Source: Algoriphagus sp. Y33
GTDB lineage: Bacteria > Bacteroidota > Bacteroidia > Cytophagales > Cyclobacteriaceae
DNA length: 64,000 nt
Direction: 5' to 3'
NCBI RefSeq assembly: GCF_014838715.1
Contig: NZ_CP061947.1
Span: 3,906,001-3,970,000, forward strand
The stretch's first letter is position 1. Each line of letters begins with the position of its first letter. The notes under the pieces are model-generated. The model was given only the letters and a program-made list of their open reading frames with translations. It searched no databases and was not told where the DNA came from. The translations under genes were made by a program, and so were the position numbers. Shown one piece after another: positions 51,189-61,343 of this stretch.

Positions 51189-54100
51189 ATGAAAAGCAGC
51201 CCTAATTCCATAAGGTTACCCTATATTTTTACAATTACCCTACTATTTACAACTTTTGTATTTAATTCTTCGGTCTATTCTCAAGGATTTAATGACAACG
51301 AGTGGATTTTTGGCTATTGTGACGGAGCGACTGAAAACAATTACCTGTCCTTCGGTAAAGGCAATACCGCTACAGTCCAGTCAATTCCGGGCTCGATTGT
51401 CTTCACAGAAAACAATTCTGCTCTTGCGATTGATCCTATTACAGGACAGCCCTTTTTTCTCACGAATGGAGAGCTGGTTTATGATTTCAGCCAAAATCCC
51501 ATTCAGGGTGTAGGCTCAGGGCTGAATGGAAATATCGATGGTTTCCAGCAAGTTGCGACGGGATTCTTAGAATATGATCCCGATGGCGTTAAACTCTTCT
51601 ACATCTTTTACCTTTCCTTGGGCGGGGATCTGCAGTATGCTGTGGTGGATATGAATGCTCCCGGGCAAGCTTCCGGAAATGAAAGACCTTTGGGTGAAAT
51701 CACCTCCAAGGACAATGTGATCGGAAATGGTTCCGGCGTAGTGTTGGTTGTAAAAACCTCAGCTTCACCTTCCTATTTGATAAGTTTTGATAATGGAAAT
51801 TTAGTTTCCAGAAGTATTGGCTCAGGCGAGGGTAACTTCACAAATACTGACAATCAAACCATCTCCGGAACACCAAAAAAAATTGTATTTAATGAAGAAA
51901 ATAATCAACTGATTATTGTTCCTGAGTCTGAAAGCGATCCTATTCTAGTCATGGACTTTGATACGGGTGGAGGTACATTTGGATCACCTACTCCCCTCGC
52001 CCAATCTACAGGGGCAGGAGCTTATGGGGGGGCTGAATTTTCACCGGATGGAGAATACATCTACTATTCGGCAGGGAATGACTTGTTTAGAGTACGAACC
52101 GATGATCTTTCAGCCACTCCGGAAGCAATACCAATCGAGGGCTCAGGCACTCCACCTTCAGGAATTTCCGTTGTGCATGACCTCAAAGTCGGACCGGACG
52201 GAAGTCTCTATTACCTATACGAAGAAGTGGCAGGCGGACCTCAGCTACTGGGGAGGGTTACGAATCCGGATGAAGAAGACGCAGATTTATTGGAAGTCGA
52301 AGAAGATCCATTCAATGGAACTGATTTCTGCGGCACGGTATTTCCCACCTTTGCCCCAAATGCGGATATAGACCCTACGGTCGATTTCACATGGTCTCCC
52401 GAAGAACCTTGCGCCAATAATCCTGTTCAGCTTACTTCCGAATTAACACCTGAAAATTATAGACCTGTAAGCTTTGCTTGGGAATTTGATCCTCCGCTCA
52501 CTGACTCTACGGGGAATGCGCTTCCTGCAGATTATTTTCAGGAACATTTTTTAATTCCGGCAGACGCCGCTGCCGGTGAAAGTGTCAATGTAACCTTAAC
52601 GGTGACGTTTGCAGATGGCGAAACCAAAACCGTCAACAAAACTATCACGTTGACGGAAAATAATCTAGAAGCAAATTTTTCTCCCCAAGACACCACACTC
52701 TGTGAAACTTGCCTTGATATAGCCCCGTTGCTCACCGCCCAAGATCAAGGTGGGGACGGTGAAGGCGGAGCTCCGGGAGGTGGAGGCGGTGTAGGTGGAG
52801 GCCAGGGAGGAGATGACAATTACGAATATTTCTGGTCTAACAAGCGGGATGAAGGCTGGGGACCAAAAGGGACAAATCAAGTCTGTAGCCCTGGACTATA
52901 TTGGGCTTTGGTCCGTGAACCGGGCTCATCTTGCTACGCATATGCTGAGATCCGGGTAAAAATGTGGGATGTGGATGACCAGACGAATAATATATGGTAC
53001 TTTGGAGATGGTGCCGGGCTCGACTTCAATCCTGATCCAGATGACCCCGACGCCCCTACTCCAAGGCCTATAGCCTCTCCCCACCCACAAAACATCCCCG
53101 CAGGGACCACGACAATTTCCGGGCAGGACGGACAGGTACTTTTCTTTACAGACGGACAATCTGTCTGGGATCTCAATGAGAACTTGATGGAGAATGGCAA
53201 TGACATTGGCGGAGACAATTCAAGCAGCCAAAGTGTGCTCGCCGTACCCGTGCCCGGAGAAGAGACGCTCTTTTACCTGTTTACTTCGCAAGTATCTGCA
53301 AACGGAAACAATGAAGCTAAGTATTCACTTGTTGATATCAAATCCGAAAATCCAACAGGAGTAGGCAATGTGGTCACCAAGGACAATTTCCTCTTCAGTC
53401 CATCCACTGAGCATACTGCAGCACTGGATGCCGGAGACACCACCTGGGTAATGTATCACGAATTGGGTAATAATACCTTCAGGGCTTATCCCGTTTCTGA
53501 AAATGGTATTGGACAGCCCGTGCTCAGCTCAGTAGGCAGCGGTCATGGATTTAATTCAGGTGTGGGTGCGATGAAATTCAATTCGGATGGAGACCAACTG
53601 GCAGTGACGATCTCTGAAGGTGGCTGTAACAAGGTTGAGATCTTCGATTTTGACAGTGCTACCGGGGAAATGAGTGAATATGCCCGTCTTGACTTGGGCT
53701 GTGATGGAGAAGTGTACGGATTGGAGTTTTCGGAGGATGGGGAGCGAGTTCTGGTATCTTACATAAATGGAGGGCCTGGAATAGAAGAATTTATCATTAA
53801 AGCCAGCGAAAGTGATGACCCTGATGCAGCCGTCTGTCCTTCATGCTTTGAAGACGCTAGTACCAGAGCGGAGATAGAAACCTGTATACTCGACAATAAA
53901 AACACACTAAGCAATGTCCCTACTAACATAGGAGCCCTACAGATTGGCCCAGACGGTCAAATCTATGTGGCCGTAGTTGGAGACAATAGAATTGGGCAAA
54001 TCAATGTAGGGTCGGGTTGTAATTCTGAGAGTACCTTCACGCAGGATGGAGTCGATGCCATGCCTGGAACGTCCAATTTGGGACTTCCATCCTTTGTGCA

Positions 54101-56741
54101 GAATTCCGGAAGCTCCATACCGGAACCCAGTCTAGCTGCTCCTGCCAGACTTTGTCTAGATCCGGAATCGGGAGCAGGAGCACTACTCGAAGGTGGTGGT
54201 GAACCTGATATAGACAGCTATTTCTGGACTATTACCAATTTAGACGACGGCACAGTAATCCAAAACAACTTTGGCGGACCCGGAGAAGAATTCCAGAATC
54301 TAGATCAGATTTTCAATAGTCCAGGCAACTATCTTGTAGAACTTCGTGTGGATAGATGTGGTGACGCCACCTATTTTGAGGCAAGCACTGAGATTTTGGT
54401 AGAAGCTCCGCCTGAGCTGACCTTAGTCGATGATGCGACACTTTGTTCGGGTAATCCAGTTACCCTTACTGCCATTGATGGATATGATCCTACAGAGGGA
54501 TTATATGATTTTGAATGGACCAATGCCGCCGGACAAGTTTTTGGTGATGAAAATTCAAATGAAATCACAGTAGATGAAGAAAGTATATATACAGTAACTG
54601 TAAGCTATCGACTTCCTGAAGGTCTGTCGGAAGAAGAAGCTGAATTGTACGAAACCTGTCCGGCTACAGCAGAAATCTTTGTGGGACCTGCATTTGAATT
54701 TGAACTTACGCAAACAGCCGAGGAAGTGTGCTATGAAGAAACTTCAGTAATCTTTGCACCCGACACCCCAATCAGTGGCGAATGGTTCTATGAGTTAAAT
54801 GGCGACCCCGATAGAGTACCTCTTGGTGAGTTCTTTGAATTGGAACTTTGGATTAATGAGTTGCCTGGCCCCGGACAATATGAAATTATCTTTGTTACGG
54901 AAGATCCGATTTTGGATGGGTGTGCGGTTGAGAAAAAATTAGATTTGCTGGTCAATGAATTGCCACTTTTCACGGTTCAAAGTAATGCTGCGGAAGATTG
55001 TGCAACTGCCGACGGATCTTTTGAAATCACGATGCAATCGCAGGCCAGTCTTGTCACTGTCCTAGACGAAGGAATAAGCTTTACTAATGTAAATCAAGGG
55101 GATGTGCTATCCGTCCCGGATTTACTTCCCGGTCTTTACGTGATCGAAGCAGAAAATAGTACCGGCTGTTTTTATACGGCAACCGCAACTGTCGAAAACA
55201 ACGATCCTCCAACAGGATTTGAATACACAGTCACCACTTCCGATGAGGTATGCGGCGCTTCCGGGGTAGAAGATGGGTTGATTTCTATCAACTTCACTTC
55301 TTCTCCTCAATCGGGAACCTTCACTGCAATAAGACAAGGCGACGGACGGGTTTTCTCAAGAGATTTTGATAGCCAAATTCTGGTAGAATTAGCTCTTCCT
55401 CATGGAGAATATGCTGTTGAAGTCACGGATCTTAATGGCTGCGCCATTCCAGCCCCTACGGTTTACACCATTGCCCAGAAATTCGAGGTGGTCTTCTCCG
55501 TGCCCACAGACTTTACAGCCTGCGGAAACTTCACTTTTGCCCCTACGTCTCCTGATGAATTGAATTACACAATGGCTAATTCTTCCGGAACTGTCATTAC
55601 TCCGGATACAAATGGAGAATTCACCATCACTGAATCTGACACTTACACAGTACGGGGAATGGATCCAACCGGAGAGAACTGCCCACGGGAAATCATCATT
55701 AATGCAAACATTACACAGTCCATAGATTTCGAAGTATCACCTCCCATCGTAGATTGTCAGGTAGGAGTGCAATATGAAGCAATTCTAGACAACGCAGATC
55801 CTGCTGATGTGCTTTTCCTTTGGAAAAATGAACAAGGGATAATCGTGGGAAGAAGACAAACTTTTGTTCCAAGCATAGCAGGAGATTATACCTTGGAAGT
55901 TCAGCCTTTAGCGGGTGGGCTATGCCCGGTGGACAAAAAGGAATTTACAGCTGAAATCATCTCAGAGCGGGTTGATGTCAGTCTTGATATTGTTCCATTC
56001 TGCGTAGATCAGACAAGCACGACGATTACGGTAGATGCGGATCTGACCAATGTAGCTGATTTCGAATGGTATTCTGTGGTAAATGGCACGCGAACACGAA
56101 TTCCATCTTTTAATGGGCCTATTATCGAAGTGTCGCAGGAAGGAACTTACGAAGTACTGCTGAGAAGTAGTGCTGGCTGTGATCTTGGCCGTGCCAACGG
56201 TGTGGTGGCCAAATCCATCATAATCCCACCAGTAGTGCCTGAAGGTTTCACTATATGTGCTATTGAAGGAGTCACTCAGTCCATAAATCCAGGTACCTAC
56301 GATAATTATTCCTGGAAATTAAATGGTGTGGAAGTATCACAAGAGTCTGTATTCACTCCAAATGAAGGGGGAATCTATGAACTCACTGTTTCTGATAATT
56401 TGGGCTGCGAATACATTTCAACTATTGAGGTGGTGGAGGATTGTTCCTTGAAAATCATCTTCCCGAATGGTGTGGTATTAAATGACCCAAACAGGAATTT
56501 TATCCTCTATGCAAACGAATACATAGATGATATCGAAGTCTATATCTATAACCGCTGGGGTGAGCTCATCTTCTATTGTACCCATGAAAACATTGAACCC
56601 AATCAAGCCTTTTGTCCTTGGGATGGTCAAGTTAGAGGAGAATTTGTGCCAAATGGAACATATGCCGTAGTAGTGAAGTTTACCAGTGAAAACCAAAACA
56701 AAAGAGAGAAATTAACCAAAGCAATTACAGTAATTCAGTAG
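51189..56741 (+). CDS. Giant T9SS cargo protein, two propeller-like domains, gliding-type C-terminal domain
   Basis: An exported surface protein of 1850 residues. Signal peptide ends near SVYSQ (about 31). Residues about 35-395 form a propeller-like domain (NEWIFGYCDGATENN, FSPDGEYIYYSAGNDLFRV), followed by a PKD-like domain (VDFTWSPEEPCAN, about 398-490). A glycine-rich linker lies at about 521-543, then a second propeller-like domain at about 600-970 (NNIWYFGDGAGLDFN, LFFTDGQSVWDLNENLM, EFSEDGERVLVSYING). From about 975 come PKD/Ig-like beta modules with paired cysteines, and from about 1752 the gliding-motility-associated (type B) sorting domain: LKIIFPNGVVLND, VYIYNRWGELIFYCTHENI and WDGQVRGEFVPNGTYAVVV. 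The WYFG..GLDF propeller is common in this class of cargo. It probably acts as an adhesin or surface polymer; this is inference. It is divergent from PorP/SprF. Confidence 0.88.
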   Translation: MKSSPNSIRLPYIFTITLLFTTFVFNSSVYSQGFNDNEWIFGYCDGATENNYLSFGKGNTATVQSIPGSIVFTENNSALAIDPITGQPFFLTNGELVYDFSQNPIQGVGSGLNGNIDGFQQVATGFLEYDPDGVKLFYIFYLSLGGDLQYAVVDMNAPGQASGNERPLGEITSKDNVIGNGSGVVLVVKTSASPSYLISFDNGNLVSRSIGSGEGNFTNTDNQTISGTPKKIVFNEENNQLIIVPESESDPILVMDFDTGGGTFGSPTPLAQSTGAGAYGGAEFSPDGEYIYYSAGNDLFRVRTDDLSATPEAIPIEGSGTPPSGISVVHDLKVGPDGSLYYLYEEVAGGPQLLGRVTNPDEEDADLLEVEEDPFNGTDFCGTVFPTFAPNADIDPTVDFTWSPEEPCANNPVQLTSELTPENYRPVSFAWEFDPPLTDSTGNALPADYFQEHFLIPADAAAGESVNVTLTVTFADGETKTVNKTITLTENNLEANFSPQDTTLCETCLDIAPLLTAQDQGGDGEGGAPGGGGGVGGGQGGDDNYEYFWSNKRDEGWGPKGTNQVCSPGLYWALVREPGSSCYAYAEIRVKMWDVDDQTNNIWYFGDGAGLDFNPDPDDPDAPTPRPIASPHPQNIPAGTTTISGQDGQVLFFTDGQSVWDLNENLMENGNDIGGDNSSSQSVLAVPVPGEETLFYLFTSQVSANGNNEAKYSLVDIKSENPTGVGNVVTKDNFLFSPSTEHTAALDAGDTTWVMYHELGNNTFRAYPVSENGIGQPVLSSVGSGHGFNSGVGAMKFNSDGDQLAVTISEGGCNKVEIFDFDSATGEMSEYARLDLGCDGEVYGLEFSEDGERVLVSYINGGPGIEEFIIKASESDDPDAAVCPSCFEDASTRAEIETCILDNKNTLSNVPTNIGALQIGPDGQIYVAVVGDNRIGQINVGSGCNSESTFTQDGVDAMPGTSNLGLPSFVQNSGSSIPEPSLAAPARLCLDPESGAGALLEGGGEPDIDSYFWTITNLDDGTVIQNNFGGPGEEFQNLDQIFNSPGNYLVELRVDRCGDATYFEASTEILVEAPPELTLVDDATLCSGNPVTLTAIDGYDPTEGLYDFEWTNAAGQVFGDENSNEITVDEESIYTVTVSYRLPEGLSEEEAELYETCPATAEIFVGPAFEFELTQTAEEVCYEETSVIFAPDTPISGEWFYELNGDPDRVPLGEFFELELWINELPGPGQYEIIFVTEDPILDGCAVEKKLDLLVNELPLFTVQSNAAEDCATADGSFEITMQSQASLVTVLDEGISFTNVNQGDVLSVPDLLPGLYVIEAENSTGCFYTATATVENNDPPTGFEYTVTTSDEVCGASGVEDGLISINFTSSPQSGTFTAIRQGDGRVFSRDFDSQILVELALPHGEYAVEVTDLNGCAIPAPTVYTIAQKFEVVFSVPTDFTACGNFTFAPTSPDELNYTMANSSGTVITPDTNGEFTITESDTYTVRGMDPTGENCPREIIINANITQSIDFEVSPPIVDCQVGVQYEAILDNADPADVLFLWKNEQGIIVGRRQTFVPSIAGDYTLEVQPLAGGLCPVDKKEFTAEIISERVDVSLDIVPFCVDQTSTTITVDADLTNVADFEWYSVVNGTRTRIPSFNGPIIEVSQEGTYEVLLRSSAGCDLGRANGVVAKSIIIPPVVPEGFTICAIEGVTQSINPGTYDNYSWKLNGVEVSQESVFTPNEGGIYELTVSDNLGCEYISTIEVVEDCSLKIIFPNGVVLNDPNRNFILYANEYIDDIEVYIYNRWGELIFYCTHENIEPNQAFCPWDGQVRGEFVPNGTYAVVVKFTSENQNKREKLTKAITVIQ

Positions 56742-56844
56742 TCATACGCCATGCTCTTGAAAACGTAATCTTGACTTTCCTTCCTTTGCTAGGCCCAACG
56801 AAGTCACGAGCGAACACAAACTACTTTCAAAAGAAAATCTCCTC

Positions 56845-57597
56845 ATGCTAATCCTTATTTCACCGGCGAAAACGCTGGATTACAGCACCCCAAATTTCGC
56901 AGAATCTACCCAACCTGACTTCCAGAATGACACGCATACGCTGGTAAGAATCATGAAAAAGAAGTCTGCCAAGGAAATCAGTGAACTGATGCATATCTCT
57001 GATAATTTGGCTGAGTTGAATGATGAGCGCTTTAAGAATTTTCAAAAGGATTTTACGAGCGAAAATGCAAAACAAGCCATCTTGGCCTTCAAAGGAGACG
57101 TATATACCAAAATTGATGTAGATGCCTATTCAAAGGAGGATTTTGATTTTGCCCAGAACCACCTAAGAATCCTCTCAGGCTTATATGGATTGCTGAAACC
57201 TTTGGATTTGATCCAACCTTACCGTCTTGAAATGGGCATCAAACTGAAAAACAGAAAAGGTAAGAACCTCTATGAATTTTGGGATAAGAAAATCGCAAAA
57301 GCCATCAATGAGGCAGCAAATAACCAACCCATAATCAACCTTGCTTCTCAAGAATACTTCAAGGCTGTTCATCTGAAAACCTTAAAAACTCCGTTGATCA
57401 ACATCGAATTCAAGGAATTTAAAGACGATAGCTACAAAATAATTGGCTTCTTTGCCAAGCAAGCCAGAGGCATGATGAGCAATTTCGCCATCAAAAATAA
57501 AATTACAGATCCTTTACAATTAAAGACATTCAATGAGGCCGGATATGAATATTCCGAGAAATTAAGTGATGAAAACAATTGGGTTTTCGTGAGGTGA
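56845..57597 (+). CDS. yaaA: Peroxide stress protein YaaA
   Basis: A 250-residue cytoplasmic protein of the UPF0246/YaaA family, which lowers free iron during peroxide stress in E. coli. Seen: ILISPAKTLDYSTPNF at the start, then ELMHISDNLAELNDERF, AILAFKGDVYTKIDV, FAQNHLRILSGLYGLLKPLDLIQPYRLEMGIKL, LYEFWDKKIAKAINE, INLASQEYFKAV and FAKQARGMMSNFAI. Length and order match. It lies between two giant T9SS cargo genes on the same strand, with gaps of about 100 bases on both sides; the two contexts are functionally unrelated. Confidence 0.95.
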   Translation: MLILISPAKTLDYSTPNFAESTQPDFQNDTHTLVRIMKKKSAKEISELMHISDNLAELNDERFKNFQKDFTSENAKQAILAFKGDVYTKIDVDAYSKEDFDFAQNHLRILSGLYGLLKPLDLIQPYRLEMGIKLKNRKGKNLYEFWDKKIAKAINEAANNQPIINLASQEYFKAVHLKTLKTPLINIEFKEFKDDSYKIIGFFAKQARGMMSNFAIKNKITDPLQLKTFNEAGYEYSEKLSDENNWVFVR

Positions 57598-57701
57598 TAG
57601 CACAAACCACTTGTTCACTGGGACTTAAACAAAAGAACTGTTTTTTCACCTATATAAAATTGTAACTTAGGGGTAGTTAATAAAAGTTTATAACGCCTAT
57701 T

Positions 57702-60700
57702 TTGACCCCAGCTTCACTAAAAACAGTGGCAGTAGCCATGCTGTTCTTATTTGTGTTTTTTGTTGCTGATGCATCATTGGATCACATTTACAGGAATACG
57801 TATACTTCAGTTGATACGCGGTTATCACCAAATGAGCCAGATCTAATTGGTCCGGATAGGCTTTGCAATGTTTTTGGGAGTGTAAGGGGAACTTTCTCAG
57901 GAGCAGGAGAGCCGGGAAGAGATGTCTACAAATGGACGATCATAGCCCCTGATGGCCGCGAACTTTTTACAAGAGCCTTTGGAGATTTCCCGACAATCGA
58001 GTACACTTTCGAATTATTGGGAGTTCATAAGATCCAACTTGAGATACAACGGGGTGGAATTTCTCAGGGATCTATTGAAAAGGAAGTAGCAGTAATCCAA
58101 GGCCCTATCCTTACTTTAGAAAGGAACTATCAGCTCTGCGGTGAGCAGACATTGGATTTACAGGCTATTTCTCCATCCAGCCCGGATTTTTCCGGTTACA
58201 CATTTGAATGGACAGATGAATCAGGAAATATTATCGGTTCCGCCAATGATTTAACAGTAGATTCTGCAGGTAAATACACCGTGAAATTTTATTTCACTGA
58301 TTCTGAAGGGGTTCGGGGATGTGAAACTTCTTTTGACACCGAAGTATCTATTCAGGGATCTATATCACTTTCCCAAAGTTCTTCTGTTCTCTGCTATGAC
58401 AGTGAAATTATATTTGAGACAGTCCCACCGACCTCAGGTCAATGGTTTCTTACATTTCCGGGAGCAACGGACCCAACTCCGATAACAACAGGCTCTGATT
58501 TGACCGTTATTCCCCAAATGGACCTCAGCATGTACGGAACCTATGAAGTAACATTAATCATAAACAACGCCGGAAATCCTTCTTGTTCTCCAGAACTGTC
58601 GGCCTTTTTTGACTTTTATGCAGAACCGAAACTATCCCTAATCGCTACCACAAATGCGAGCGAATGCCTTGTACCTGATGGCGAATTAACACTCTTAGCC
58701 GAAACCGACATAGAACAACTGAGCATAGAAAGTCTAGGGCTAAGTTTCGGTCCATACAATTCCGGAGAAACCATCGTTATTCCCGGGTTAAAGTCAGGAG
58801 CGTATACCTTATCCACCATCTTAAATGGATGTGTAAGCTCTATGGGAACTGTAGTTCCCTTACAAAATCCTCCATCAGCTTTGGAATTCTCTATAGAAAA
58901 TATAATTCCTGAATCGTGTACTGATACCGGAAAACAACCCGGTTTTTTTGATGTAAACCTACTGAATGGAGCAACCACAGGATTTTACCGCATCTTAAAT
59001 GAGCGTGGTGATGAAATCAGAAATACGGAATTGCCTTCCCAAAACCCCTTCACAATTGAACTTGGCGGGGGAAAATATTTCTTTGAAATCAGAAATGAAA
59101 ATGATTGTGACCTTCCCAGCAGTAGTTTCATAGAAATTCCTGCCATTCCCCAGACAAACTTTTCTGTTCCTGAAGAATTGACGATATGCCAAACTTTCAA
59201 TTTTATACCTGAAACTGAAGAAAACCTTTTATTCACACTCACAGCTCCTTCCGGAGAAAAAACAATAAAAAATGCAGGAGAATCATTCACCATTACGGAA
59301 GCGGGTGAGTATACCATAATTGGCATTCTTCCCGATCAAAATGAGATATGCCCCCGCCTAAAGACATTTGAAATAAAAACAACAGAACCGGTTTTATTCG
59401 AACCTGTTCTCCAAGACGAAGATTGTATCATCGGCAACAGGATATACGGAGCGGAAATCAGCAATGCGGATCCCTCATCAGTCAACTATTATTGGAGAAA
59501 TGAACAGGGAGACCTTATCGGAACGGGAAGCCAATTGCTCCTCGCCCCTACCTCAGTAGGCACTTTCTCATTGGAGGTACAGCCAAAAGAAAGCGAAGCA
59601 TGCCCTATAAGTCCTAAGGGATTTAAAGTAGATCCCCCGGTACTTTCCGTTGAGGCGTCAATTACATCCACTTTGCTTTGTGAATTTGGCCCTGAAGCCA
59701 TTGTTGAATTAACCACCACTTCCCCTGAAGCAGTTACGACTATTAAATGGCGGAGATTTAATGCCGCCGGAGAAATAGTGGAATTGGATTTTGATAACCA
59801 ATGGGAAATAACCACAAGAATCGGAGGGATTTATGAGGCTTCAGTGTATAATGTCAACACTGCTATCAACAAGAATTGTGAGCTTGGAAGAGTTACTTTC
59901 CATCTGGATCTGACCCCTGAGAAAGTTGCCTTTGATATCCCTGAGTTACTGAATATTTGCGACTTTCACGAGCTCACACCGGATACCGACCGGGAGCTGG
60001 AGTTTTTTATAACAACCCCATCGGGGGATGTTTTGGAAAGGTCTTCAGGGCAACCCATCACCCTAGACCAAGCTGGGATTTATACTTTTCTGGCCTTTGA
60101 CACAAATAGCCCACCCACTTATTGTCCCGAGCAAAAAGAACTTACCGTCACATTGGCTGATGCTGTTGATTTTCAACCAATACTCACTGAAGAATTTTGC
60201 GATGGCAGTAAAATATATCAAGCATCGATCAGTAATTATCCCCTAGAAGAAGTAGAAATTTCGTGGAAAGACGAACAAGGAAATGAAGTGGGAAGTGGAG
60301 AGTTTTTGACCGTAACTATTCCGGGAGTGTATACATTGGAGGTGCAACCTTCAGGTGTCATCCCCTGTCACATCAGTCCAATTCCTTTTGAAATAGCACC
60401 GCCTGTATTTGCTGTGGATGTAACATTGATAGCAGACCCTCTATGTCCGGATGCTCCCTCTGCTAATATTCGCGCCGAGGCTGACTTCAGCTCTGTCGCT
60501 ACAATAGAATGGTGGTATACCTCTCCTGAGGGTAGGCAATCAGAATTGGTAGAAGAACGTAATAAAGAAGAAATTTCAGCCGTCAACGAAGGCACGTATG
60601 AAGTACGCTTATTCAACCAAATCCCATGCAGCCTTGGTCTGGATAAAGTACTCCTTCTAAGAAGCGCTGACACCCTCCGTCCCAGTGTAGAGGAAACCTA

Positions 60701-61193
60701 TCAGATCTGTCCTAAATACGAAATAGCTCCCACGATTAATCCAGGCTCTTTTTCTGTCTACGAGTGGTATTTTGAAAACCAACTTATATCTACCGCCCCC
60801 GGGTTCAAGCCACTTTCGGTGGGAGATTATCGGCTAATAGTTTTCAGTGAAGAAGGCTGTGCTTATCAGGCGGATTTCACCACTGAGGAAGAATGTGACC
60901 TTAAGGTAATATATCCCAATGCTGTTCAGCCCGGAAATCCTGACAAAGAATTTTTGATTTACACTAATTATCTTATTGATGAACTAGACTTGGTAATACT
61001 CAACAAATGGGGCCAAGTGATTTTCCAATGCAGTCAAAGCAATCTAATCTCTGAAGAATACACTTGTACCTGGGATGGAACATATAATGGAAAAACTATC
61101 CCCAATGGAAGCTATGCACTACGGGTGAACTATAAGAATCATTCCAAAAACATCTCTAAGTCCGAATTTGGCTCGATACTGATCATAGATTAG
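57702..61193 (+). CDS. Second T9SS cargo protein, paralogous to the C-terminal half of the first, with internal tandem duplication
   Basis: Exported protein of 1163 residues. No in-frame ATG precedes the signal, so TTG at 57702 (MTPASLKTVAVAMLFLFVFFVADAS) is taken as the start; the ATG at residue 13 is the alternative. It has no propeller. From about residue 50 it aligns by eye with the first cargo protein from its residue 985 on: PKD-like (RLCNVFG...YKWTI), Ig-like (CGEQTLDLQ...YTFEWTDESG), CYDSEIIFE...SGQWF, ASECLVPDGELTL, and a module of about 250 residues that occurs twice in tandem (about 485-735 and 740-985; TICQTFNFIPET/NICDFHELTPDT, WRNEQGDLIGTG/WKDEQGNEVGSG, TFSLEVQP/YTLEVQP). The type-B sorting domain is at about 1065-1163 (VILNKWGQVIFQCSQ, WDGTYNGKTIPNGSYAL). 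Confidence 0.87.
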   Translation: MTPASLKTVAVAMLFLFVFFVADASLDHIYRNTYTSVDTRLSPNEPDLIGPDRLCNVFGSVRGTFSGAGEPGRDVYKWTIIAPDGRELFTRAFGDFPTIEYTFELLGVHKIQLEIQRGGISQGSIEKEVAVIQGPILTLERNYQLCGEQTLDLQAISPSSPDFSGYTFEWTDESGNIIGSANDLTVDSAGKYTVKFYFTDSEGVRGCETSFDTEVSIQGSISLSQSSSVLCYDSEIIFETVPPTSGQWFLTFPGATDPTPITTGSDLTVIPQMDLSMYGTYEVTLIINNAGNPSCSPELSAFFDFYAEPKLSLIATTNASECLVPDGELTLLAETDIEQLSIESLGLSFGPYNSGETIVIPGLKSGAYTLSTILNGCVSSMGTVVPLQNPPSALEFSIENIIPESCTDTGKQPGFFDVNLLNGATTGFYRILNERGDEIRNTELPSQNPFTIELGGGKYFFEIRNENDCDLPSSSFIEIPAIPQTNFSVPEELTICQTFNFIPETEENLLFTLTAPSGEKTIKNAGESFTITEAGEYTIIGILPDQNEICPRLKTFEIKTTEPVLFEPVLQDEDCIIGNRIYGAEISNADPSSVNYYWRNEQGDLIGTGSQLLLAPTSVGTFSLEVQPKESEACPISPKGFKVDPPVLSVEASITSTLLCEFGPEAIVELTTTSPEAVTTIKWRRFNAAGEIVELDFDNQWEITTRIGGIYEASVYNVNTAINKNCELGRVTFHLDLTPEKVAFDIPELLNICDFHELTPDTDRELEFFITTPSGDVLERSSGQPITLDQAGIYTFLAFDTNSPPTYCPEQKELTVTLADAVDFQPILTEEFCDGSKIYQASISNYPLEEVEISWKDEQGNEVGSGEFLTVTIPGVYTLEVQPSGVIPCHISPIPFEIAPPVFAVDVTLIADPLCPDAPSANIRAEADFSSVATIEWWYTSPEGRQSELVEERNKEEISAVNEGTYEVRLFNQIPCSLGLDKVLLLRSADTLRPSVEETYQICPKYEIAPTINPGSFSVYEWYFENQLISTAPGFKPLSVGDYRLIVFSEEGCAYQADFTTEEECDLKVIYPNAVQPGNPDKEFLIYTNYLIDELDLVILNKWGQVIFQCSQSNLISEEYTCTWDGTYNGKTIPNGSYALRVNYKNHSKNISKSEFGSILIID

Positions 61194-61274
61194 CAGCCTA
61201 GACAAATACCAAACTGGTTTGGAACATTTTTTGACCGACCGTCCTAATACCAATCCATTGACGACAGGTATTGT

Positions 61275-61282
61275 TATCTTTG
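61275..61282 (+). promoter_or_regulatory. -7 box upstream of the third cargo gene
   Basis: TATCTTTG matches TAnnTTTG exactly, 23 bases before a TTG and 62 before the ATG of the third cargo gene. A TTG lies 14 bases upstream, closer than the usual -33 distance. Confidence 0.4.
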
Positions 61283-61343
61283 TACGCACCCTAATTTGAT
61301 TTCATTGAAACCCTATTGCCAATTTCCCAAAAGGAATATTTGG

